Program-made: the position numbers and the translations under genes
Source: CBDFNN01 sp965250215
GTDB lineage: Bacteria > Bacteroidota > Rhodothermia > Rhodothermales > DATKEJ01
DNA: 64,000 nt
Assembly: GCA_965250215.1 (NCBI GenBank)
Contig: CBDFNN010000004.1
Coordinates: forward strand, 3,162,001 to 3,226,000
Direction: 5' to 3'
The notes under the pieces: model-generated
Seen by the model: the letters and a program-made list of their open reading frames with translations, nothing else
Told to the model about the DNA's origin: nothing
Databases searched by the model: none
Shown here: one piece after another, positions 18,626 through 27,910 of the stretch
Numbering within the stretch: position 1 is the stretch's first letter
Layout of the letters: each line of letters begins with the position of its first letter

Positions 18626-21469
18626 CTACTCCTCTGTCCCTCCAATCATTTCATTAAGACCAGAAAGAATTTGCTTCTGCTGATCGGTATCGGCACCTTC
18701 GCTTAGGTACTTGGATAAAACAGCCAAAGCCTCGGGGCTTCCCTCGGCCGAGATTCTTCTCACCGTGAAGTCGAGAATATCCTTGAGTTTTGTATCCAGA
18801 GCCATCGACAAGGCACGGTCCATATCTTCCACCACCATCGGCTCTGCAGCATACCAAACCATCGCTGGAATATTGTGATCAGCTGCATCTTCTTCGTGAG
18901 AATAAAGGCCGTTCATAATATCCCATCTTAAATTTGGTGCAATAGATTGAGCCGCACTGGCAATGTACATTCTAACCATCGCGGAATTCTCATCGCTTGC
19001 CATTGAAGCAAGTTTTTCTCGAACCGGGTCAGAAATATTTCCATCGTCTGCGAGAAGTTGAACAGACCACGCTCTCACATTTTCGTTGTCGTCATCTGCA
19101 AGTGCGATGAGATCGGCATCTGAAAGTCCTTCCGTCACATAGAGGGTCCAAAGGGCTCGGAGCCGTCTGGTGACATCGGAATTCTCATCTAGGATTTTCC
19201 GAAGCGAAGAATGAACATTTGGATCGGGTCCGCGCTCTGTCAATAGCCTACGAGCGTGCCTGACAAACCAATCGTTTTCATGCAACTGAAACTCGACAAG
19301 ATCTTGGCTCGACATAGCCTCCAGATCAACTGATACGATTCGATCGTTCTCGTGTGACACCTTAAAAATTCTTCCCAGCTCTTTGTCGTGTACATCCGGA
19401 TTAGGACTGTGGCATTGATTTTTGTCATACCAATCGATTACATAGGCCGATCCTCCTGGTCCATATCGAAAGTTCAGCATCTGGCTCCAGGAATCATTGG
19501 CGAAAAGGAAATCCTCCTCATGCTTGCCCACGTACCCTGAGCCCTCTCGCACAAGCTTGTCCACGTTTGCACGGTAGCCATGAATGTTGTTCATGATTAG
19601 TTTGTCTCGGTACTCATCGGGCCAAGAGCCACCAAGATATATCATGGCACCAGCGTGAGCATGTCCTCCGCCGACTTCATCAGAACGGTGGTTTCCCGAA
19701 TGGGGCCTGTTGCGCTCTCCTACAAAGTGAACGTGATCTCCATGTGTGTCGATATCCACGTAGGTGTATGGATTGAAATGCTTATAGGCTTGACGTATAT
19801 ATCGACCTCCCGGGATGACGTGATAGAGATGAGGAATGACACAAGCTGTTATAAAGGGATGTCCCATATCATTAAAGTCGATACCCCATGGATTACTGGT
19901 ACCTTCAGCCCATAATTCGAAATTTTCTTTTGTTGGGTGATAGCGCCAAACGCCACCATTTAGTTTGACTCGATCTTCTTCTGCTGTGCCCGGCTTGCCG
20001 ACTACAGAGTGAGTAAACACACCATGGGTTCCATACAGCCATCCATCTGGCCCCCATCTAAAGCTGTTCAATATTTCATGAGTGTCATGTGTACCCCAGC
20101 CATCCAGTTTAATCTCGGGAGGTCCGGCAGGCAGATCGTCCTTAACGGGGATATATAGGAGATAGGGCGCCGCTCCAAGCCAGATTCCACCGAAACCATA
20201 TTCGATTCCGCTTATCAAGTTGAGTCCTTCCGTAAAGACTTTACGACTATCAAGAAAACCATCTCCAACGGTATCCTCGAATATTAGAATCCGATCTTTT
20301 CCTTCGCCTTCGGGCGCAGGTTCTGGATAGGTATGAGCTTCAACAACCCAAAGCCTTCCCCTATCATCATAAGTGAAGGCGATAGGTCTAATTACATCAG
20401 GTTCTCCCGCTCCTAGACTGACCGTAAAGCCATCGGGTACCCTCATGGCATCGACGGCCTTCTGGGGTGAAAGACCTGAGAAAGGAGTCTCCAAGATTGG
20501 GGGAAGAGTATAGATCTCTGATGAGTCGAACTCATTTGGGAAACTGGGTTTCTCAGAAAAGAAGCTGAAGTCATCAAAACCGATATATGCTAGTTGATTG
20601 TCCCTGATATATGGCAAGCCCGAGACACCATCTTCATCGTCGACAAGTCGAACGAATACTTCTCGATCCTGGAAACCAGATAGATCAACTAGAACCGGTC
20701 TTAATCCATGTCCATTGTGACCTGAAGTTTTGAATATGACTTCTCCTTCTGCCTTGTCGACCAATTCGACTCGAACTCCAGAAAGTGCCCCACCTGAGAC
20801 TCTAAAACTAGCCCAAGGATGAACAACCTTGAAAGAAGAAGAGCTAAGGACGCCTTTTGAACGATGACCAAGATTTTCTGCGCTGGAGACCCAGAAGTCT
20901 CCCTCATGGCCACTCCTAGTATCACCTGTTCTTAAGACTATGACATCGCCTTCGACCGGTGCCGTACCGAAAGCTTCACCTTCGAATTCCCAATCGGCAT
21001 AATTGCCGGTCTCGAAGTTCATGTTGAGTGCTCTACTGTCGGCTATTACGGGAAATCCTTCGATCGAAGCGGCAGCCGGGTTTAGAATCTCAAATCGGCC
21101 CTCCATTCCCGATGTACGATGTCCCGGTATGGAGCAGAAGTAAACATCATTGTCAGTGGCCTCAAAGAAAATGCTTGAACTAGAGCCCTTTTCGTTCAAA
21201 GGTGCGCTTCTTGCGCCTGCCTGCTCCATAACAATGTCATGGATTAGGTCTTCGCCATTAATGATGGTTATTTTTACCATCTCACCCTTCTTGGCTCTAA
21301 GAATGGGGTTGCGGACGCCATCGATGTCTCCGCCGATTCCGAAGTAACCCAACATCGTTGAAGACAGTGTGTATTCGCGGTCCACCTCGGGCTCATCTTG
21401 AGCTAGTATCACGGATGGAAACGCAAAAGAAGTGATGAGGAGCATGAAAACAAGGTGACGGATTGACAT
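18626..21469 (-). CDS. Secreted cupredoxin - PVC-type dehydrogenase fusion
   Basis: A 947-residue periplasmic protein with a signal peptide ending near ILAQ. Residues about 30-130 form a cupredoxin: His77 (LIHDIV), Cys112, His117 and Met122 (FCSIPGHRTSGM) are a type 1 copper site. Residues about 140-320 are a beta-sandwich. From about 340 comes a PVC-type dehydrogenase propeller (LLYIPVKDDL, HDTHEILNSFRWGPDGWLYGTHG), then HEAT-like repeats. It is paralogous to the propeller of the lipoprotein at 3045-6839 but lacks the C-terminal haem; the copper domain takes the likely electron-acceptor place at the other end. The substrate is unknown. Its promoter region is duplicated at 23326-23387. Confidence 0.85.
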   Translation of the reverse strand: MSIRHLVFMLLITSFAFPSVILAQDEPEVDREYTLSSTMLGYFGIGGDIDGVRNPILRAKKGEMVKITIINGEDLIHDIVMEQAGARSAPLNEKGSSSSIFFEATDNDVYFCSIPGHRTSGMEGRFEILNPAAASIEGFPVIADSRALNMNFETGNYADWEFEGEAFGTAPVEGDVIVLRTGDTRSGHEGDFWVSSAENLGHRSKGVLSSSSFKVVHPWASFRVSGGALSGVRVELVDKAEGEVIFKTSGHNGHGLRPVLVDLSGFQDREVFVRLVDDEDGVSGLPYIRDNQLAYIGFDDFSFFSEKPSFPNEFDSSEIYTLPPILETPFSGLSPQKAVDAMRVPDGFTVSLGAGEPDVIRPIAFTYDDRGRLWVVEAHTYPEPAPEGEGKDRILIFEDTVGDGFLDSRKVFTEGLNLISGIEYGFGGIWLGAAPYLLYIPVKDDLPAGPPEIKLDGWGTHDTHEILNSFRWGPDGWLYGTHGVFTHSVVGKPGTAEEDRVKLNGGVWRYHPTKENFELWAEGTSNPWGIDFNDMGHPFITACVIPHLYHVIPGGRYIRQAYKHFNPYTYVDIDTHGDHVHFVGERNRPHSGNHRSDEVGGGHAHAGAMIYLGGSWPDEYRDKLIMNNIHGYRANVDKLVREGSGYVGKHEEDFLFANDSWSQMLNFRYGPGGSAYVIDWYDKNQCHSPNPDVHDKELGRIFKVSHENDRIVSVDLEAMSSQDLVEFQLHENDWFVRHARRLLTERGPDPNVHSSLRKILDENSDVTRRLRALWTLYVTEGLSDADLIALADDDNENVRAWSVQLLADDGNISDPVREKLASMASDENSAMVRMYIASAAQSIAPNLRWDIMNGLYSHEEDAADHNIPAMVWYAAEPMVVEDMDRALSMALDTKLKDILDFTVRRISAEGSPEALAVLSKYLSEGADTDQQKQILSGLNEMIGGTEE

Positions 21470-21527
21470 GTTGAATACACTGATTTGGTTAATTGAATGT
21501 AACAGGCCATGATCGCTATGGCAAGGT
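21465..21527. repeat. Start-codon/5' region of the cupredoxin gene, copy A of a duplication
   Basis: This 63-bp stretch covers the start codon (CAT 21467-21469) and upstream leader of the cupredoxin-dehydrogenase gene. It matches 23326-23387 at about 54 of 63 positions by hand alignment, including a shared run around ATGATC and CTATGGCAAGGT. Confidence 0.75.
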
Positions 21528-21578
21528 CAAGTCAGTCCGTTCTTAAATCAAGAGAATACAGACAGGAAATTGTCCGAA

Positions 21579-23177
21579 CTAGCTTCCTCTAGGGGGGCTG
21601 GTTCCTCCAGTTGTGATCTCAAAGAAAATTGGTTCGGAGAAAGGAGACCCGATAAAGGATTGATCAATGCTCTGTACCATGACTTCGTAGTTTCCGATCT
21701 CCAAATTTGACAACTTCCAAGCATTTGCAAGGCCCATGTTGCCAGGTTTGGGTGAAAGTCTTGTTCCTGTAGACTGAAGTGAAAGAGGGGAACTCACAAT
21801 GTTGCCGTCTTTTTTTAGCAATAGGTTGTAGCTGAGACCTTGGCTCCCAGACTGGTCGTCTGTGCCCGATATCCATGTGAGGCTTACACTGTTGCCATCA
21901 AGCTCTACACTAAGTTCTGATGGTGGGCGTGGAGGAGTATTGATTATTGTTTGGTCATTCCGAAATTGGTTGGTACGGAAACTGGCCGACTGAAAGATAT
22001 CGACGTCGCCATCTCCATCGTAGTCACCTACCGCTGCAGACGAATAGAGAAACTCTCCGGCATTCACAACCAATCTGAGATGCCTTCCATCCATGTTGAC
22101 ATAAATCCTACCAACTCGATCTCCACTGAGTGTTTCTGCTCCAGAAATGTATAAATCAGGGAAACCGTCGTTAGTAAAGTCCGCCCATTTGATGTCGCCA
22201 TAAAACGCTCCCTTGACTTCAATGGCAGATTCAGAATAATTTCCATGACCATCGTTCAAATAGATTTTGATAAATCCTTTAACAACGTGTGGATCGGGTT
22301 GCGCTCCTGCAAGTGCTAGATCAAGATCTCCGTCTAAATCAAAGTCAGCAAAACCGGCAGATGAGTATCCGAATTTTTCAAGATCATTGTTGGTCCTAGT
22401 GAACATGGCGTTTCCATCGTTGGTGTAGATGAAGGACCTATAGCCATCGAAAGTTATTCCTGATATTAGGAAATCGTTGTCGCCATCGTTGTCAATATCT
22501 CCATAGTCAATGTCACAATACGCAAAGCCTGGTATCCCCGTTTGCTCCTCAGTAAAATTGAATTGATTGCTATGCAGATAGAGGCGAGTGGAATAGTTTC
22601 CATTGTCTTCAATCCCAGCTACTAATACGTCCTTTTCTGCATCCCCATCAAAGTCAGTTACAGCCATGCAATTATTTCTTACTCCTTGAATATCGTCGAT
22701 CACTTGATCCAAATACTGCAATCCGCCGAGATCGAAAGCTATTCTGGCCTTGGAGACAAATGGTTCATCAAGATTCTTTGCCCCAATCATGATAAGATCA
22801 AGTTCTCCATCGCCGTCAAGATCAGACCAATCACTCGATCCCATCCATATTCCAGTGAGACCAAGAGTGCCAGTTGGCTGCCCGTAAGTTGTGATTACAT
22901 CAATTACGCCCCCAGGTCTTAGAATATCCACCTCATTTTCAAATCTCACAAGACTCACAATCGGCTTTAGAACAATGGATCTGGTTAGCCCGATCACAGC
23001 GACATCCAGCTTACCATCTCGATCTATATCTGCAAGATTGATAGTTCCAAAGTCAACCTTCTCAAGATTTTGCTCTGCAACCCTCAGAATAAAAGGTTGT
23101 GCATTAAGCGCACCACCAATCAAGTTTAGGAGCATGAATAATAATGTCGCAAGGAAATGAGAGTTGAACTTTGACAC
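21579..23177 (-). CDS. Secreted FG-GAP/VCBS repeat protein with fibronectin type III-like end
   Basis: The protein is 532 residues if started at GTG 23177, which gives a clean signal peptide (SKFNSHFLATLLFMLLNLIGGALNA). The frame is open to ATG 23330, but those extra 51 residues are encoded by a copy of the lepB 3' end and are not native. Repeats such as DIDRDGKLDV, DLDGDGELDL, DFDGDAEKDV, DIDNDGDNDF, DFDLDGDLDL and DYDGDGDVDI form a calcium-binding propeller. From about residue 420 a fibronectin type III-like domain begins (PPRPPSELSV). It ends abruptly in GGTSPPRGS without a sorting domain, so the C-terminus may have been lost. Confidence 0.75.
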   Translation of the reverse strand: MSKFNSHFLATLLFMLLNLIGGALNAQPFILRVAEQNLEKVDFGTINLADIDRDGKLDVAVIGLTRSIVLKPIVSLVRFENEVDILRPGGVIDVITTYGQPTGTLGLTGIWMGSSDWSDLDGDGELDLIMIGAKNLDEPFVSKARIAFDLGGLQYLDQVIDDIQGVRNNCMAVTDFDGDAEKDVLVAGIEDNGNYSTRLYLHSNQFNFTEEQTGIPGFAYCDIDYGDIDNDGDNDFLISGITFDGYRSFIYTNDGNAMFTRTNNDLEKFGYSSAGFADFDLDGDLDLALAGAQPDPHVVKGFIKIYLNDGHGNYSESAIEVKGAFYGDIKWADFTNDGFPDLYISGAETLSGDRVGRIYVNMDGRHLRLVVNAGEFLYSSAAVGDYDGDGDVDIFQSASFRTNQFRNDQTIINTPPRPPSELSVELDGNSVSLTWISGTDDQSGSQGLSYNLLLKKDGNIVSSPLSLQSTGTRLSPKPGNMGLANAWKLSNLEIGNYEVMVQSIDQSFIGSPFSEPIFFEITTGGTSPPRGS

Positions 23178-23249
23178 TGCGAATAATTTGGTAGAAAATG
23201 TGTTAAGTCGTCTTCCGGTTTTCGTCTTATCCAGAATTGGTGATTTACC

Positions 23250-23330
23250 TATGGAGAAAAAGCGAAGCAAAGCTTGGCAAAGACTTTTCTCATCCCATGA
23301 GAAATAGGTAACGAAGGACTTTCCGGACAT
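23250..23330 (-). pseudogene. Remnant copy of the lepB 3' end
   Basis: This segment encodes GKSFVTYFSWDEK, matching the LepB C-terminus GKPFVTYFSWDEEK. A 17-bp run (TCCCATGAGAAATAGGT) at 23293-23309 is identical to 23741-23757 within lepB, and about three quarters of 60 flanking positions also match. The copy drifts out of frame after this and leads into the FG-GAP gene. It is a duplicated fragment, not a functional peptidase. Confidence 0.7.
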
Positions 23331-23387
23331 GTCGATTACACTATTTGGTTATTAGATTCTAACAGGTCATGATCACTATGGCAAGGT
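23326..23387. repeat. Copy B of the cupredoxin-gene start/leader region
   Basis: This is a second copy of the segment at 21465-21527, in the same orientation, again ending in an ATG (23330). It is joined directly to the lepB remnant. It may supply a promoter and start signal to the fused frame, or be simple duplication debris. Confidence 0.7.
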
Positions 23388-23688
23388 ATTCTCACTAAGA
23401 CCTCAAATCTGACAACTAGGTCATATTTCCCGAAATACTTTCTATTAAAATCGATAGTCCAGTTTTTAGTAAATGTCGTTCCGCGATCGAAGCTTTGCTC
23501 CGAATACCAATTGTAGCTGTCTTTATCTATAGAATAGAAGACGTAGTATGGCATCGGCGAAGCAGTAGTTGACGGTTTGTTTGATCAAGACTACGATATC
23601 TCTTGAAGAGATGTAAGGGGTTGAAATCTACCCCTGAAAGGATATGCTGATATTAACTCACTAGGTCTAAACCACCAGGCCTCTCTAG
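23388..23688. other. Gene-free stretch downstream of lepB
   Basis: I see no credible gene here. It contains two small hairpins near 23600-23640 (TCTCTTGAAGAGA, and AGGGGT with ACCCCT) just downstream of lepB in the direction of lepB transcription, which may end its transcript. A 72-codon frame at 23336-23554 has no recognisable features and includes the duplicated leader. Confidence 0.5.
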
Positions 23689-24762
23689 CTATTTTAACAA
23701 TCTGAAAATCGAGCCAAATCTTGGCCTAGATTTTTCTTCGTCCCATGAGAAATAGGTCACGAAAGGCTTGCCCTCGATATGAACCTCAGGGACTAAACCC
23801 CAGTATCGGCTATCTTCAGAGTTGTCCCGATTATCTCCGATCACGAAGTAATAGTCCTGCTCAAAAGAATAACTCGTTGTCTTTTTGCCATCGATTTCAA
23901 ATTCGTTAAGACCAATTCTTTTTGCACTTTTTCTCTCGTGCCGATTGATCAGCTCCTTATAAGTTGACCAATTTTCATCATTAAGCTCAACCCTTGACCC
24001 TTCGGCTGGAATCTTCAGAGGTCCGTAGTCATCACGTCCATATTTCTTACCTGGAGGATAGACCCTCGAATAAGAGCGTGCTCGTTCGGATTCTGTTTCG
24101 ACATAAGGAACGACCTTTTCAACATAGGACCAAGATTCCATTTCCCTCGCTTGTTCTTCTGTCATGCTAAGCGCTCTGACAATCGAACCATCAATTGAAG
24201 CCTGTCGGACCAGGGACATATCGATTCCCAAATCCCTCATTTTCCGGGCGGGAAGCATGACTTGTGGGTCGGTCTTGTAGATAGCGAACTCCTTCTGTAT
24301 ACCCTCAATATCTTCGACCACTTCACCATTCACTACTATCTTCTTATTCCTGATTTCTAACACATCACCTGGAATACCCATTGCTCTTTTCACGTAGTGG
24401 GTCCGTCTTGATATCACTCCTTCTTCGGGAGGATAGTTGAAGACGATCACATCTCCTCTTTCTACCGACGTAAACCCTGGAAGGCGAAACCAAGGCAACT
24501 CCGCGTCGATGTGGATCTCCGTGAAAGGGATCCCGACACTCATGGGAGTTCTCGGTCCGAAATGGAGCTTCGACACAATCAAAAAGTCACCAACCATCAA
24601 ATTTTTCTCCATCGACGGAGTCGGAATTCGATATGCACCAAGAACAAAAGTGTTGGTCAACATGGCCATTAGCAAAGCCGAAAACACCACTCCTGTCCAG
24701 TCTCTTAATGCAGACTTTTTCTTGTTTTTGCGCCGAAGCGTTTTCGTATCGATTTTGGTCAT
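23689..24762 (-). CDS. lepB: Signal peptidase I
   Basis: The protein is 357 residues from ATG 24762 (MTKIDTKTLRRK). A longer frame to 24846 runs into the heptad array and is unlikely. One membrane segment lies at about 23-43, after a basic cytoplasmic tail. The catalytic serine is Ser50 in RIPTPSMEKNL and the catalytic lysine is Lys125 in RRTHYVKRAMGIPGD. GDNRDNSEDSRYWG is the conserved box E. The long insertion between the lysine box and box E (about residues 140-310) is usual for Bacteroidota. The enzyme removes signal peptides at the cytoplasmic membrane. Its 3' end is partly duplicated at 23250-23330. Confidence 0.95.
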   Translation of the reverse strand: MTKIDTKTLRRKNKKKSALRDWTGVVFSALLMAMLTNTFVLGAYRIPTPSMEKNLMVGDFLIVSKLHFGPRTPMSVGIPFTEIHIDAELPWFRLPGFTSVERGDVIVFNYPPEEGVISRRTHYVKRAMGIPGDVLEIRNKKIVVNGEVVEDIEGIQKEFAIYKTDPQVMLPARKMRDLGIDMSLVRQASIDGSIVRALSMTEEQAREMESWSYVEKVVPYVETESERARSYSRVYPPGKKYGRDDYGPLKIPAEGSRVELNDENWSTYKELINRHERKSAKRIGLNEFEIDGKKTTSYSFEQDYYFVIGDNRDNSEDSRYWGLVPEVHIEGKPFVTYFSWDEEKSRPRFGSIFRLLK

Positions 24763-24775
24763 TGAGAAATGGTAA

Positions 24776-24824
24776 TTGGTCGTTTGTACTTGGTCCTTAG
24801 TCCTTTTGTCTTCTTGCCAATGGT
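24776..24824. repeat. Degenerate heptad array upstream of lepB
   Basis: There are seven consecutive 7-nt units in phase: TTGGTCG, TTTGTAC, TTGGTCC, TTAGTCC, TTTTGTC, TTCTTGC and CAATGGT. They occupy the 5' leader of lepB, 14 bp upstream of its start codon. Confidence 0.55.
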
Positions 24825-24929
24825 CTATTTCTAAACGGGAGAACAAGAACTAATATTGCTGTCTGCGAGAAGAATCGACTATTTGATCTTAGACTCAGCT
24901 TTCTGATCGAAAACAAGATTAACAATTTT

Positions 24930-24985
24930 ACGCATCACGCATCACTTCCACCCCCTCACGCCTCACCCTCCACTTCCTCACTTCC
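24930..24985. repeat. Degenerate heptad array at the 3' end of the sugar dehydrogenase gene
   Basis: There are eight 7-nt units in phase: ACGCATC twice, ACTTCCA, CCCCCTC, ACGCCTC, ACCCTCC, ACTTCCT and CACTTCC. The last unit runs over the stop codon at 24978-24980, so the array touches the gene end. Confidence 0.55.
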
Positions 24986-27758
24986 TATTCTTGAACTCAA
25001 TCTTATTAAAGGACATCAGAGGATCGATTGCGCGTGCCGATTCGTTTTTGAATATGAAAAACAGATCGTGCCTGCCTGTCATTTCCTTCAATTCAACAAT
25101 ACTCGGATCAGGTCCTCTCATCATCTTCGCGATGTAAGCATCCATTCCTCCTGCCGCCTGAATTTCAGTGGCCGAAGGTCTAAAGTTTCTTTCCTTGACC
25201 TCAACATCCAACTGACCCAGCAAGTCTCCTTCAATAGAACCAGCTCTGATCTCAAGAACTCCCCCAACAGCCCCCTCTCGTTTCTGCGCTCTTGCTCCAA
25301 TCTCTGCCGCCACGATACCGGTTAGATCAATATCCCGATAGACAATATGATGCCCATGAGAGGGAATGATGTTTGTTGGCCCCGCTCCTCTTCCACTGAC
25401 AGAAGTGCGAGCCCCTTCGATTAAATCTGCATCATCAGCCGACAAAGTTGGACTTCTCAATATGACCACATCCTCGACCGATAAAGGTGCCATTTCGCCA
25501 GCACCCCGATCTTGATATGCTGCTCTCACTACAACCGAACCAAGACCACCACCCCCTTCGGGTAAATCCGGCATAAAGCTACCACTCAAAGGTACCGTTC
25601 CCACCGTCTTGTCATCGACATGTAAAATATAATCGACGATCGTTTTTGCATCGTTGATACTGAGCGATGGATGGGCAGGCATCATTACTTCGCCCCAAAC
25701 CCCGATTCCGCCAGCCGTCACCTTGCTTGCTAACTGCTGAATAACAGCGGGGGTTTTGTCGTATTTCTCAGAAATGGCCATGTAGCTAGGCCCGGCTGAA
25801 GTAAGGTCTTCTTGGTGGCATACACCACAATCGGTTTTTTCAATCATAGCCCTAGCTACTGAAAATCTTGTAGATGCATCCACACTTCTTTGCTCCTGAA
25901 TAACCTCCGCATAGTCAAAGCCTTCAGAGACATAGTTAATACTCATGGCAACATGGCTTGGATCGATCTCACCATCTTCCACATCACTTACATCGACCGA
26001 GTAATCGAAAGCTGTGTCAGGGAAAAAGAATTCGGAATTGCCTGTGAGTTGAAGATCAACTTTGGGCTCCTCGTTTCCAGCGAGAATGGTCGTGGAAGAA
26101 CTGTTGCTCAAACCCATGGGATCTGTCACCGTCAATGTGGCCGTATACACTCCATCCTTCTCAATCGAAACTGTGGGATTGGATTCCGAAAAAGTCTGTG
26201 TCTCCTCACTTGATTCGTGGCTGAGCTCCCAGTGATATTTTAGTACATCGCCGTCGAAGTCTTCTGAACCCGCCCCACTCAACTCCACGCTAAAGGGCAC
26301 CTTGCCTCCTTTCAAGCTCGTAGATGCAACAACAACCGGCTTCCGATTACCAGGATTGAACTCAATTCGCACCAACTTGTCATCTTCGCTATCTCGAAAC
26401 CATCTACTTCCGTACTCCAGAATATATAGTCCTCCATTTGGCCCAAATTTGATATCGATTATTTCAGCCGGCTTATAGTCAGGAATAAATCGCTCCATTG
26501 ATTCGTAATCGCCATTTGCATCCATCGTTATCGCCATGATCCACCCTCTCGAAAGATCAGCCGCCAACCACTTTCCTTCATAAAAAGGTGGGAAGGAATA
26601 TTTGGGATTCTTGAAGTCATCGACTCTATAGATGGGGCCACCAGTCGCAGATCTTCCTCCATTGCCCACTAGGGGAAATCGTTCCGATGCTCCATATGGA
26701 TAAGAAATGAATGCAGGTAGGGCTGGAGGAAGCTGTTCGAGACCCGTGTTGTTCACCGACGTATTAATAAGATTTGCGGGGTCCTTCGGTGCGAGGGCTG
26801 AATCTGCCACAAAGTCATAGAAAGGAAAGGCTTGATTCTCGCCGACGAAATATGGCCAGCCGTGATTTCCTGGACCTCGCCCTTGATTTAGCTCGTCATA
26901 TCCACGTGGACCGAGATCAGTATCGTTTGTGGCGTCTGGGCCTACCTCACCCCAGTAAATATAGCCGGTTTTGCTATCCAAAGAGACTCTCCATGCATTT
27001 CGATGACCCATCGAATAGATTTCAGCACGAGTATTCTCTGTTCCCACAGCGTAGAGGTTGCCCTCAGGGATTGAATAAGTACCATCGTCCTCAGGATGAA
27101 TTCTGATTATTTTTCCTCTCAGATCGTTTGTATTTGCGGCGCCACGCTGATCATCCCAACTGCTTCGATTTGGCCTCTCATCGGTTTGAGATTGAATAGA
27201 GTTCGAAGTGTTATTCCCAATAGTAATGAATAGGTTTTGGTCTTTATCCCAGACCATCCCTCCGCCGGTATGACAGCACTCTTCCCTTTGCACAGGGAAT
27301 TCTAGCATCACCACCTTAGAAGCCTCCACAAGTCCACCATCTTTGTAGTTCCACCTAGCGAGAGTGTGCTTAGCCTCGTCAGGATGAGCATAAAGCAGGT
27401 ATATCCAAGGATTACTTTCAAAATCCGGATGAACCGTAAGACCAACCAGACCTTCTTCAGCTTCCCTTACCCGACCATCAGCACTTGTGTATTTTGTATT
27501 GACGGGGATTGTCGCAATGGTTGATACGCTAGCACTAATTGGATCAAATAATTTTACTCCGCCCTTCCTCTCAATAATGAAAACTCGTTCGTCTTTGAGC
27601 ACCTCAAAAGCCATCGGTTCATCCAGACTAAGGCCAGATGTTAACACTACTGGAGTAAAACGATTGTCGTCGGGTTTCTCATGATTCTCGGACTCGCCTG
27701 AGCAAGAAAAAGTGAGAAGGCTTAAAAGGACGACGGAGATGGTCAGAAACTTTGACAT
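24978..27758 (-). CDS. Lipoprotein: PQQ-type sugar dehydrogenase, PKD, cytochrome c and CBM6-like domains
   Basis: A 926-residue protein from ATG 27758 (MSKFLTISVVLL), with lipobox LTFSC. Residues about 35-460 form a glucose/sorbosone dehydrogenase-type propeller (VFIIERKGGVKLFD, EGLVGLTVHPDF, GPNGGLYILEYGSRWF). A PKD-like domain follows at about 465-560. A cytochrome c haem site, CGVCH, lies near residue 640, and a C-terminal beta-sandwich (about 740-926, RDIDLTGIVAAEIGARA) resembles CBM6-type carbohydrate binding. This domain set is common in Bacteroidota sugar-oxidation loci. A Gfo/Idh/MocA oxidoreductase gene lies 150 bp upstream. The sugar substrate is unknown. Confidence 0.88.
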   Translation of the reverse strand: MSKFLTISVVLLSLLTFSCSGESENHEKPDDNRFTPVVLTSGLSLDEPMAFEVLKDERVFIIERKGGVKLFDPISASVSTIATIPVNTKYTSADGRVREAEEGLVGLTVHPDFESNPWIYLLYAHPDEAKHTLARWNYKDGGLVEASKVVMLEFPVQREECCHTGGGMVWDKDQNLFITIGNNTSNSIQSQTDERPNRSSWDDQRGAANTNDLRGKIIRIHPEDDGTYSIPEGNLYAVGTENTRAEIYSMGHRNAWRVSLDSKTGYIYWGEVGPDATNDTDLGPRGYDELNQGRGPGNHGWPYFVGENQAFPFYDFVADSALAPKDPANLINTSVNNTGLEQLPPALPAFISYPYGASERFPLVGNGGRSATGGPIYRVDDFKNPKYSFPPFYEGKWLAADLSRGWIMAITMDANGDYESMERFIPDYKPAEIIDIKFGPNGGLYILEYGSRWFRDSEDDKLVRIEFNPGNRKPVVVASTSLKGGKVPFSVELSGAGSEDFDGDVLKYHWELSHESSEETQTFSESNPTVSIEKDGVYTATLTVTDPMGLSNSSSTTILAGNEEPKVDLQLTGNSEFFFPDTAFDYSVDVSDVEDGEIDPSHVAMSINYVSEGFDYAEVIQEQRSVDASTRFSVARAMIEKTDCGVCHQEDLTSAGPSYMAISEKYDKTPAVIQQLASKVTAGGIGVWGEVMMPAHPSLSINDAKTIVDYILHVDDKTVGTVPLSGSFMPDLPEGGGGLGSVVVRAAYQDRGAGEMAPLSVEDVVILRSPTLSADDADLIEGARTSVSGRGAGPTNIIPSHGHHIVYRDIDLTGIVAAEIGARAQKREGAVGGVLEIRAGSIEGDLLGQLDVEVKERNFRPSATEIQAAGGMDAYIAKMMRGPDPSIVELKEMTGRHDLFFIFKNESARAIDPLMSFNKIEFKNRK

Positions 27759-27850
27759 GGCATCGGTTGGGAGGTGTAACACTTAGTTGGAAAATAATAC
27801 TGGATTTACTTCTCCTTTTCTGTTAAAGGTTATCAACCGCACTATCGAAA

Positions 27851-27878
27851 CAATCAAAAGTCAAAAACTAAAGACCAA
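27851..27878. repeat. Short heptad array
   Basis: There are four 7-nt units, CAATCAA, AAGTCAA, AAACTAA and AGACCAA, all ending in YAA. They lie between the sugar dehydrogenase and the oxidoreductase genes. Confidence 0.4.
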
Positions 27879-27910
27879 GCGCAGTTAGTACAGCTAATTA
27901 ATGAGACTAG

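Noticed and set aside
18614..18641. CT-rich stretch with CCTCT every 7 nt at the 3' end of the cupredoxin gene
   Set aside because: Composition alone (C and T only) gives apparent periods easily; too short to separate from low complexity.
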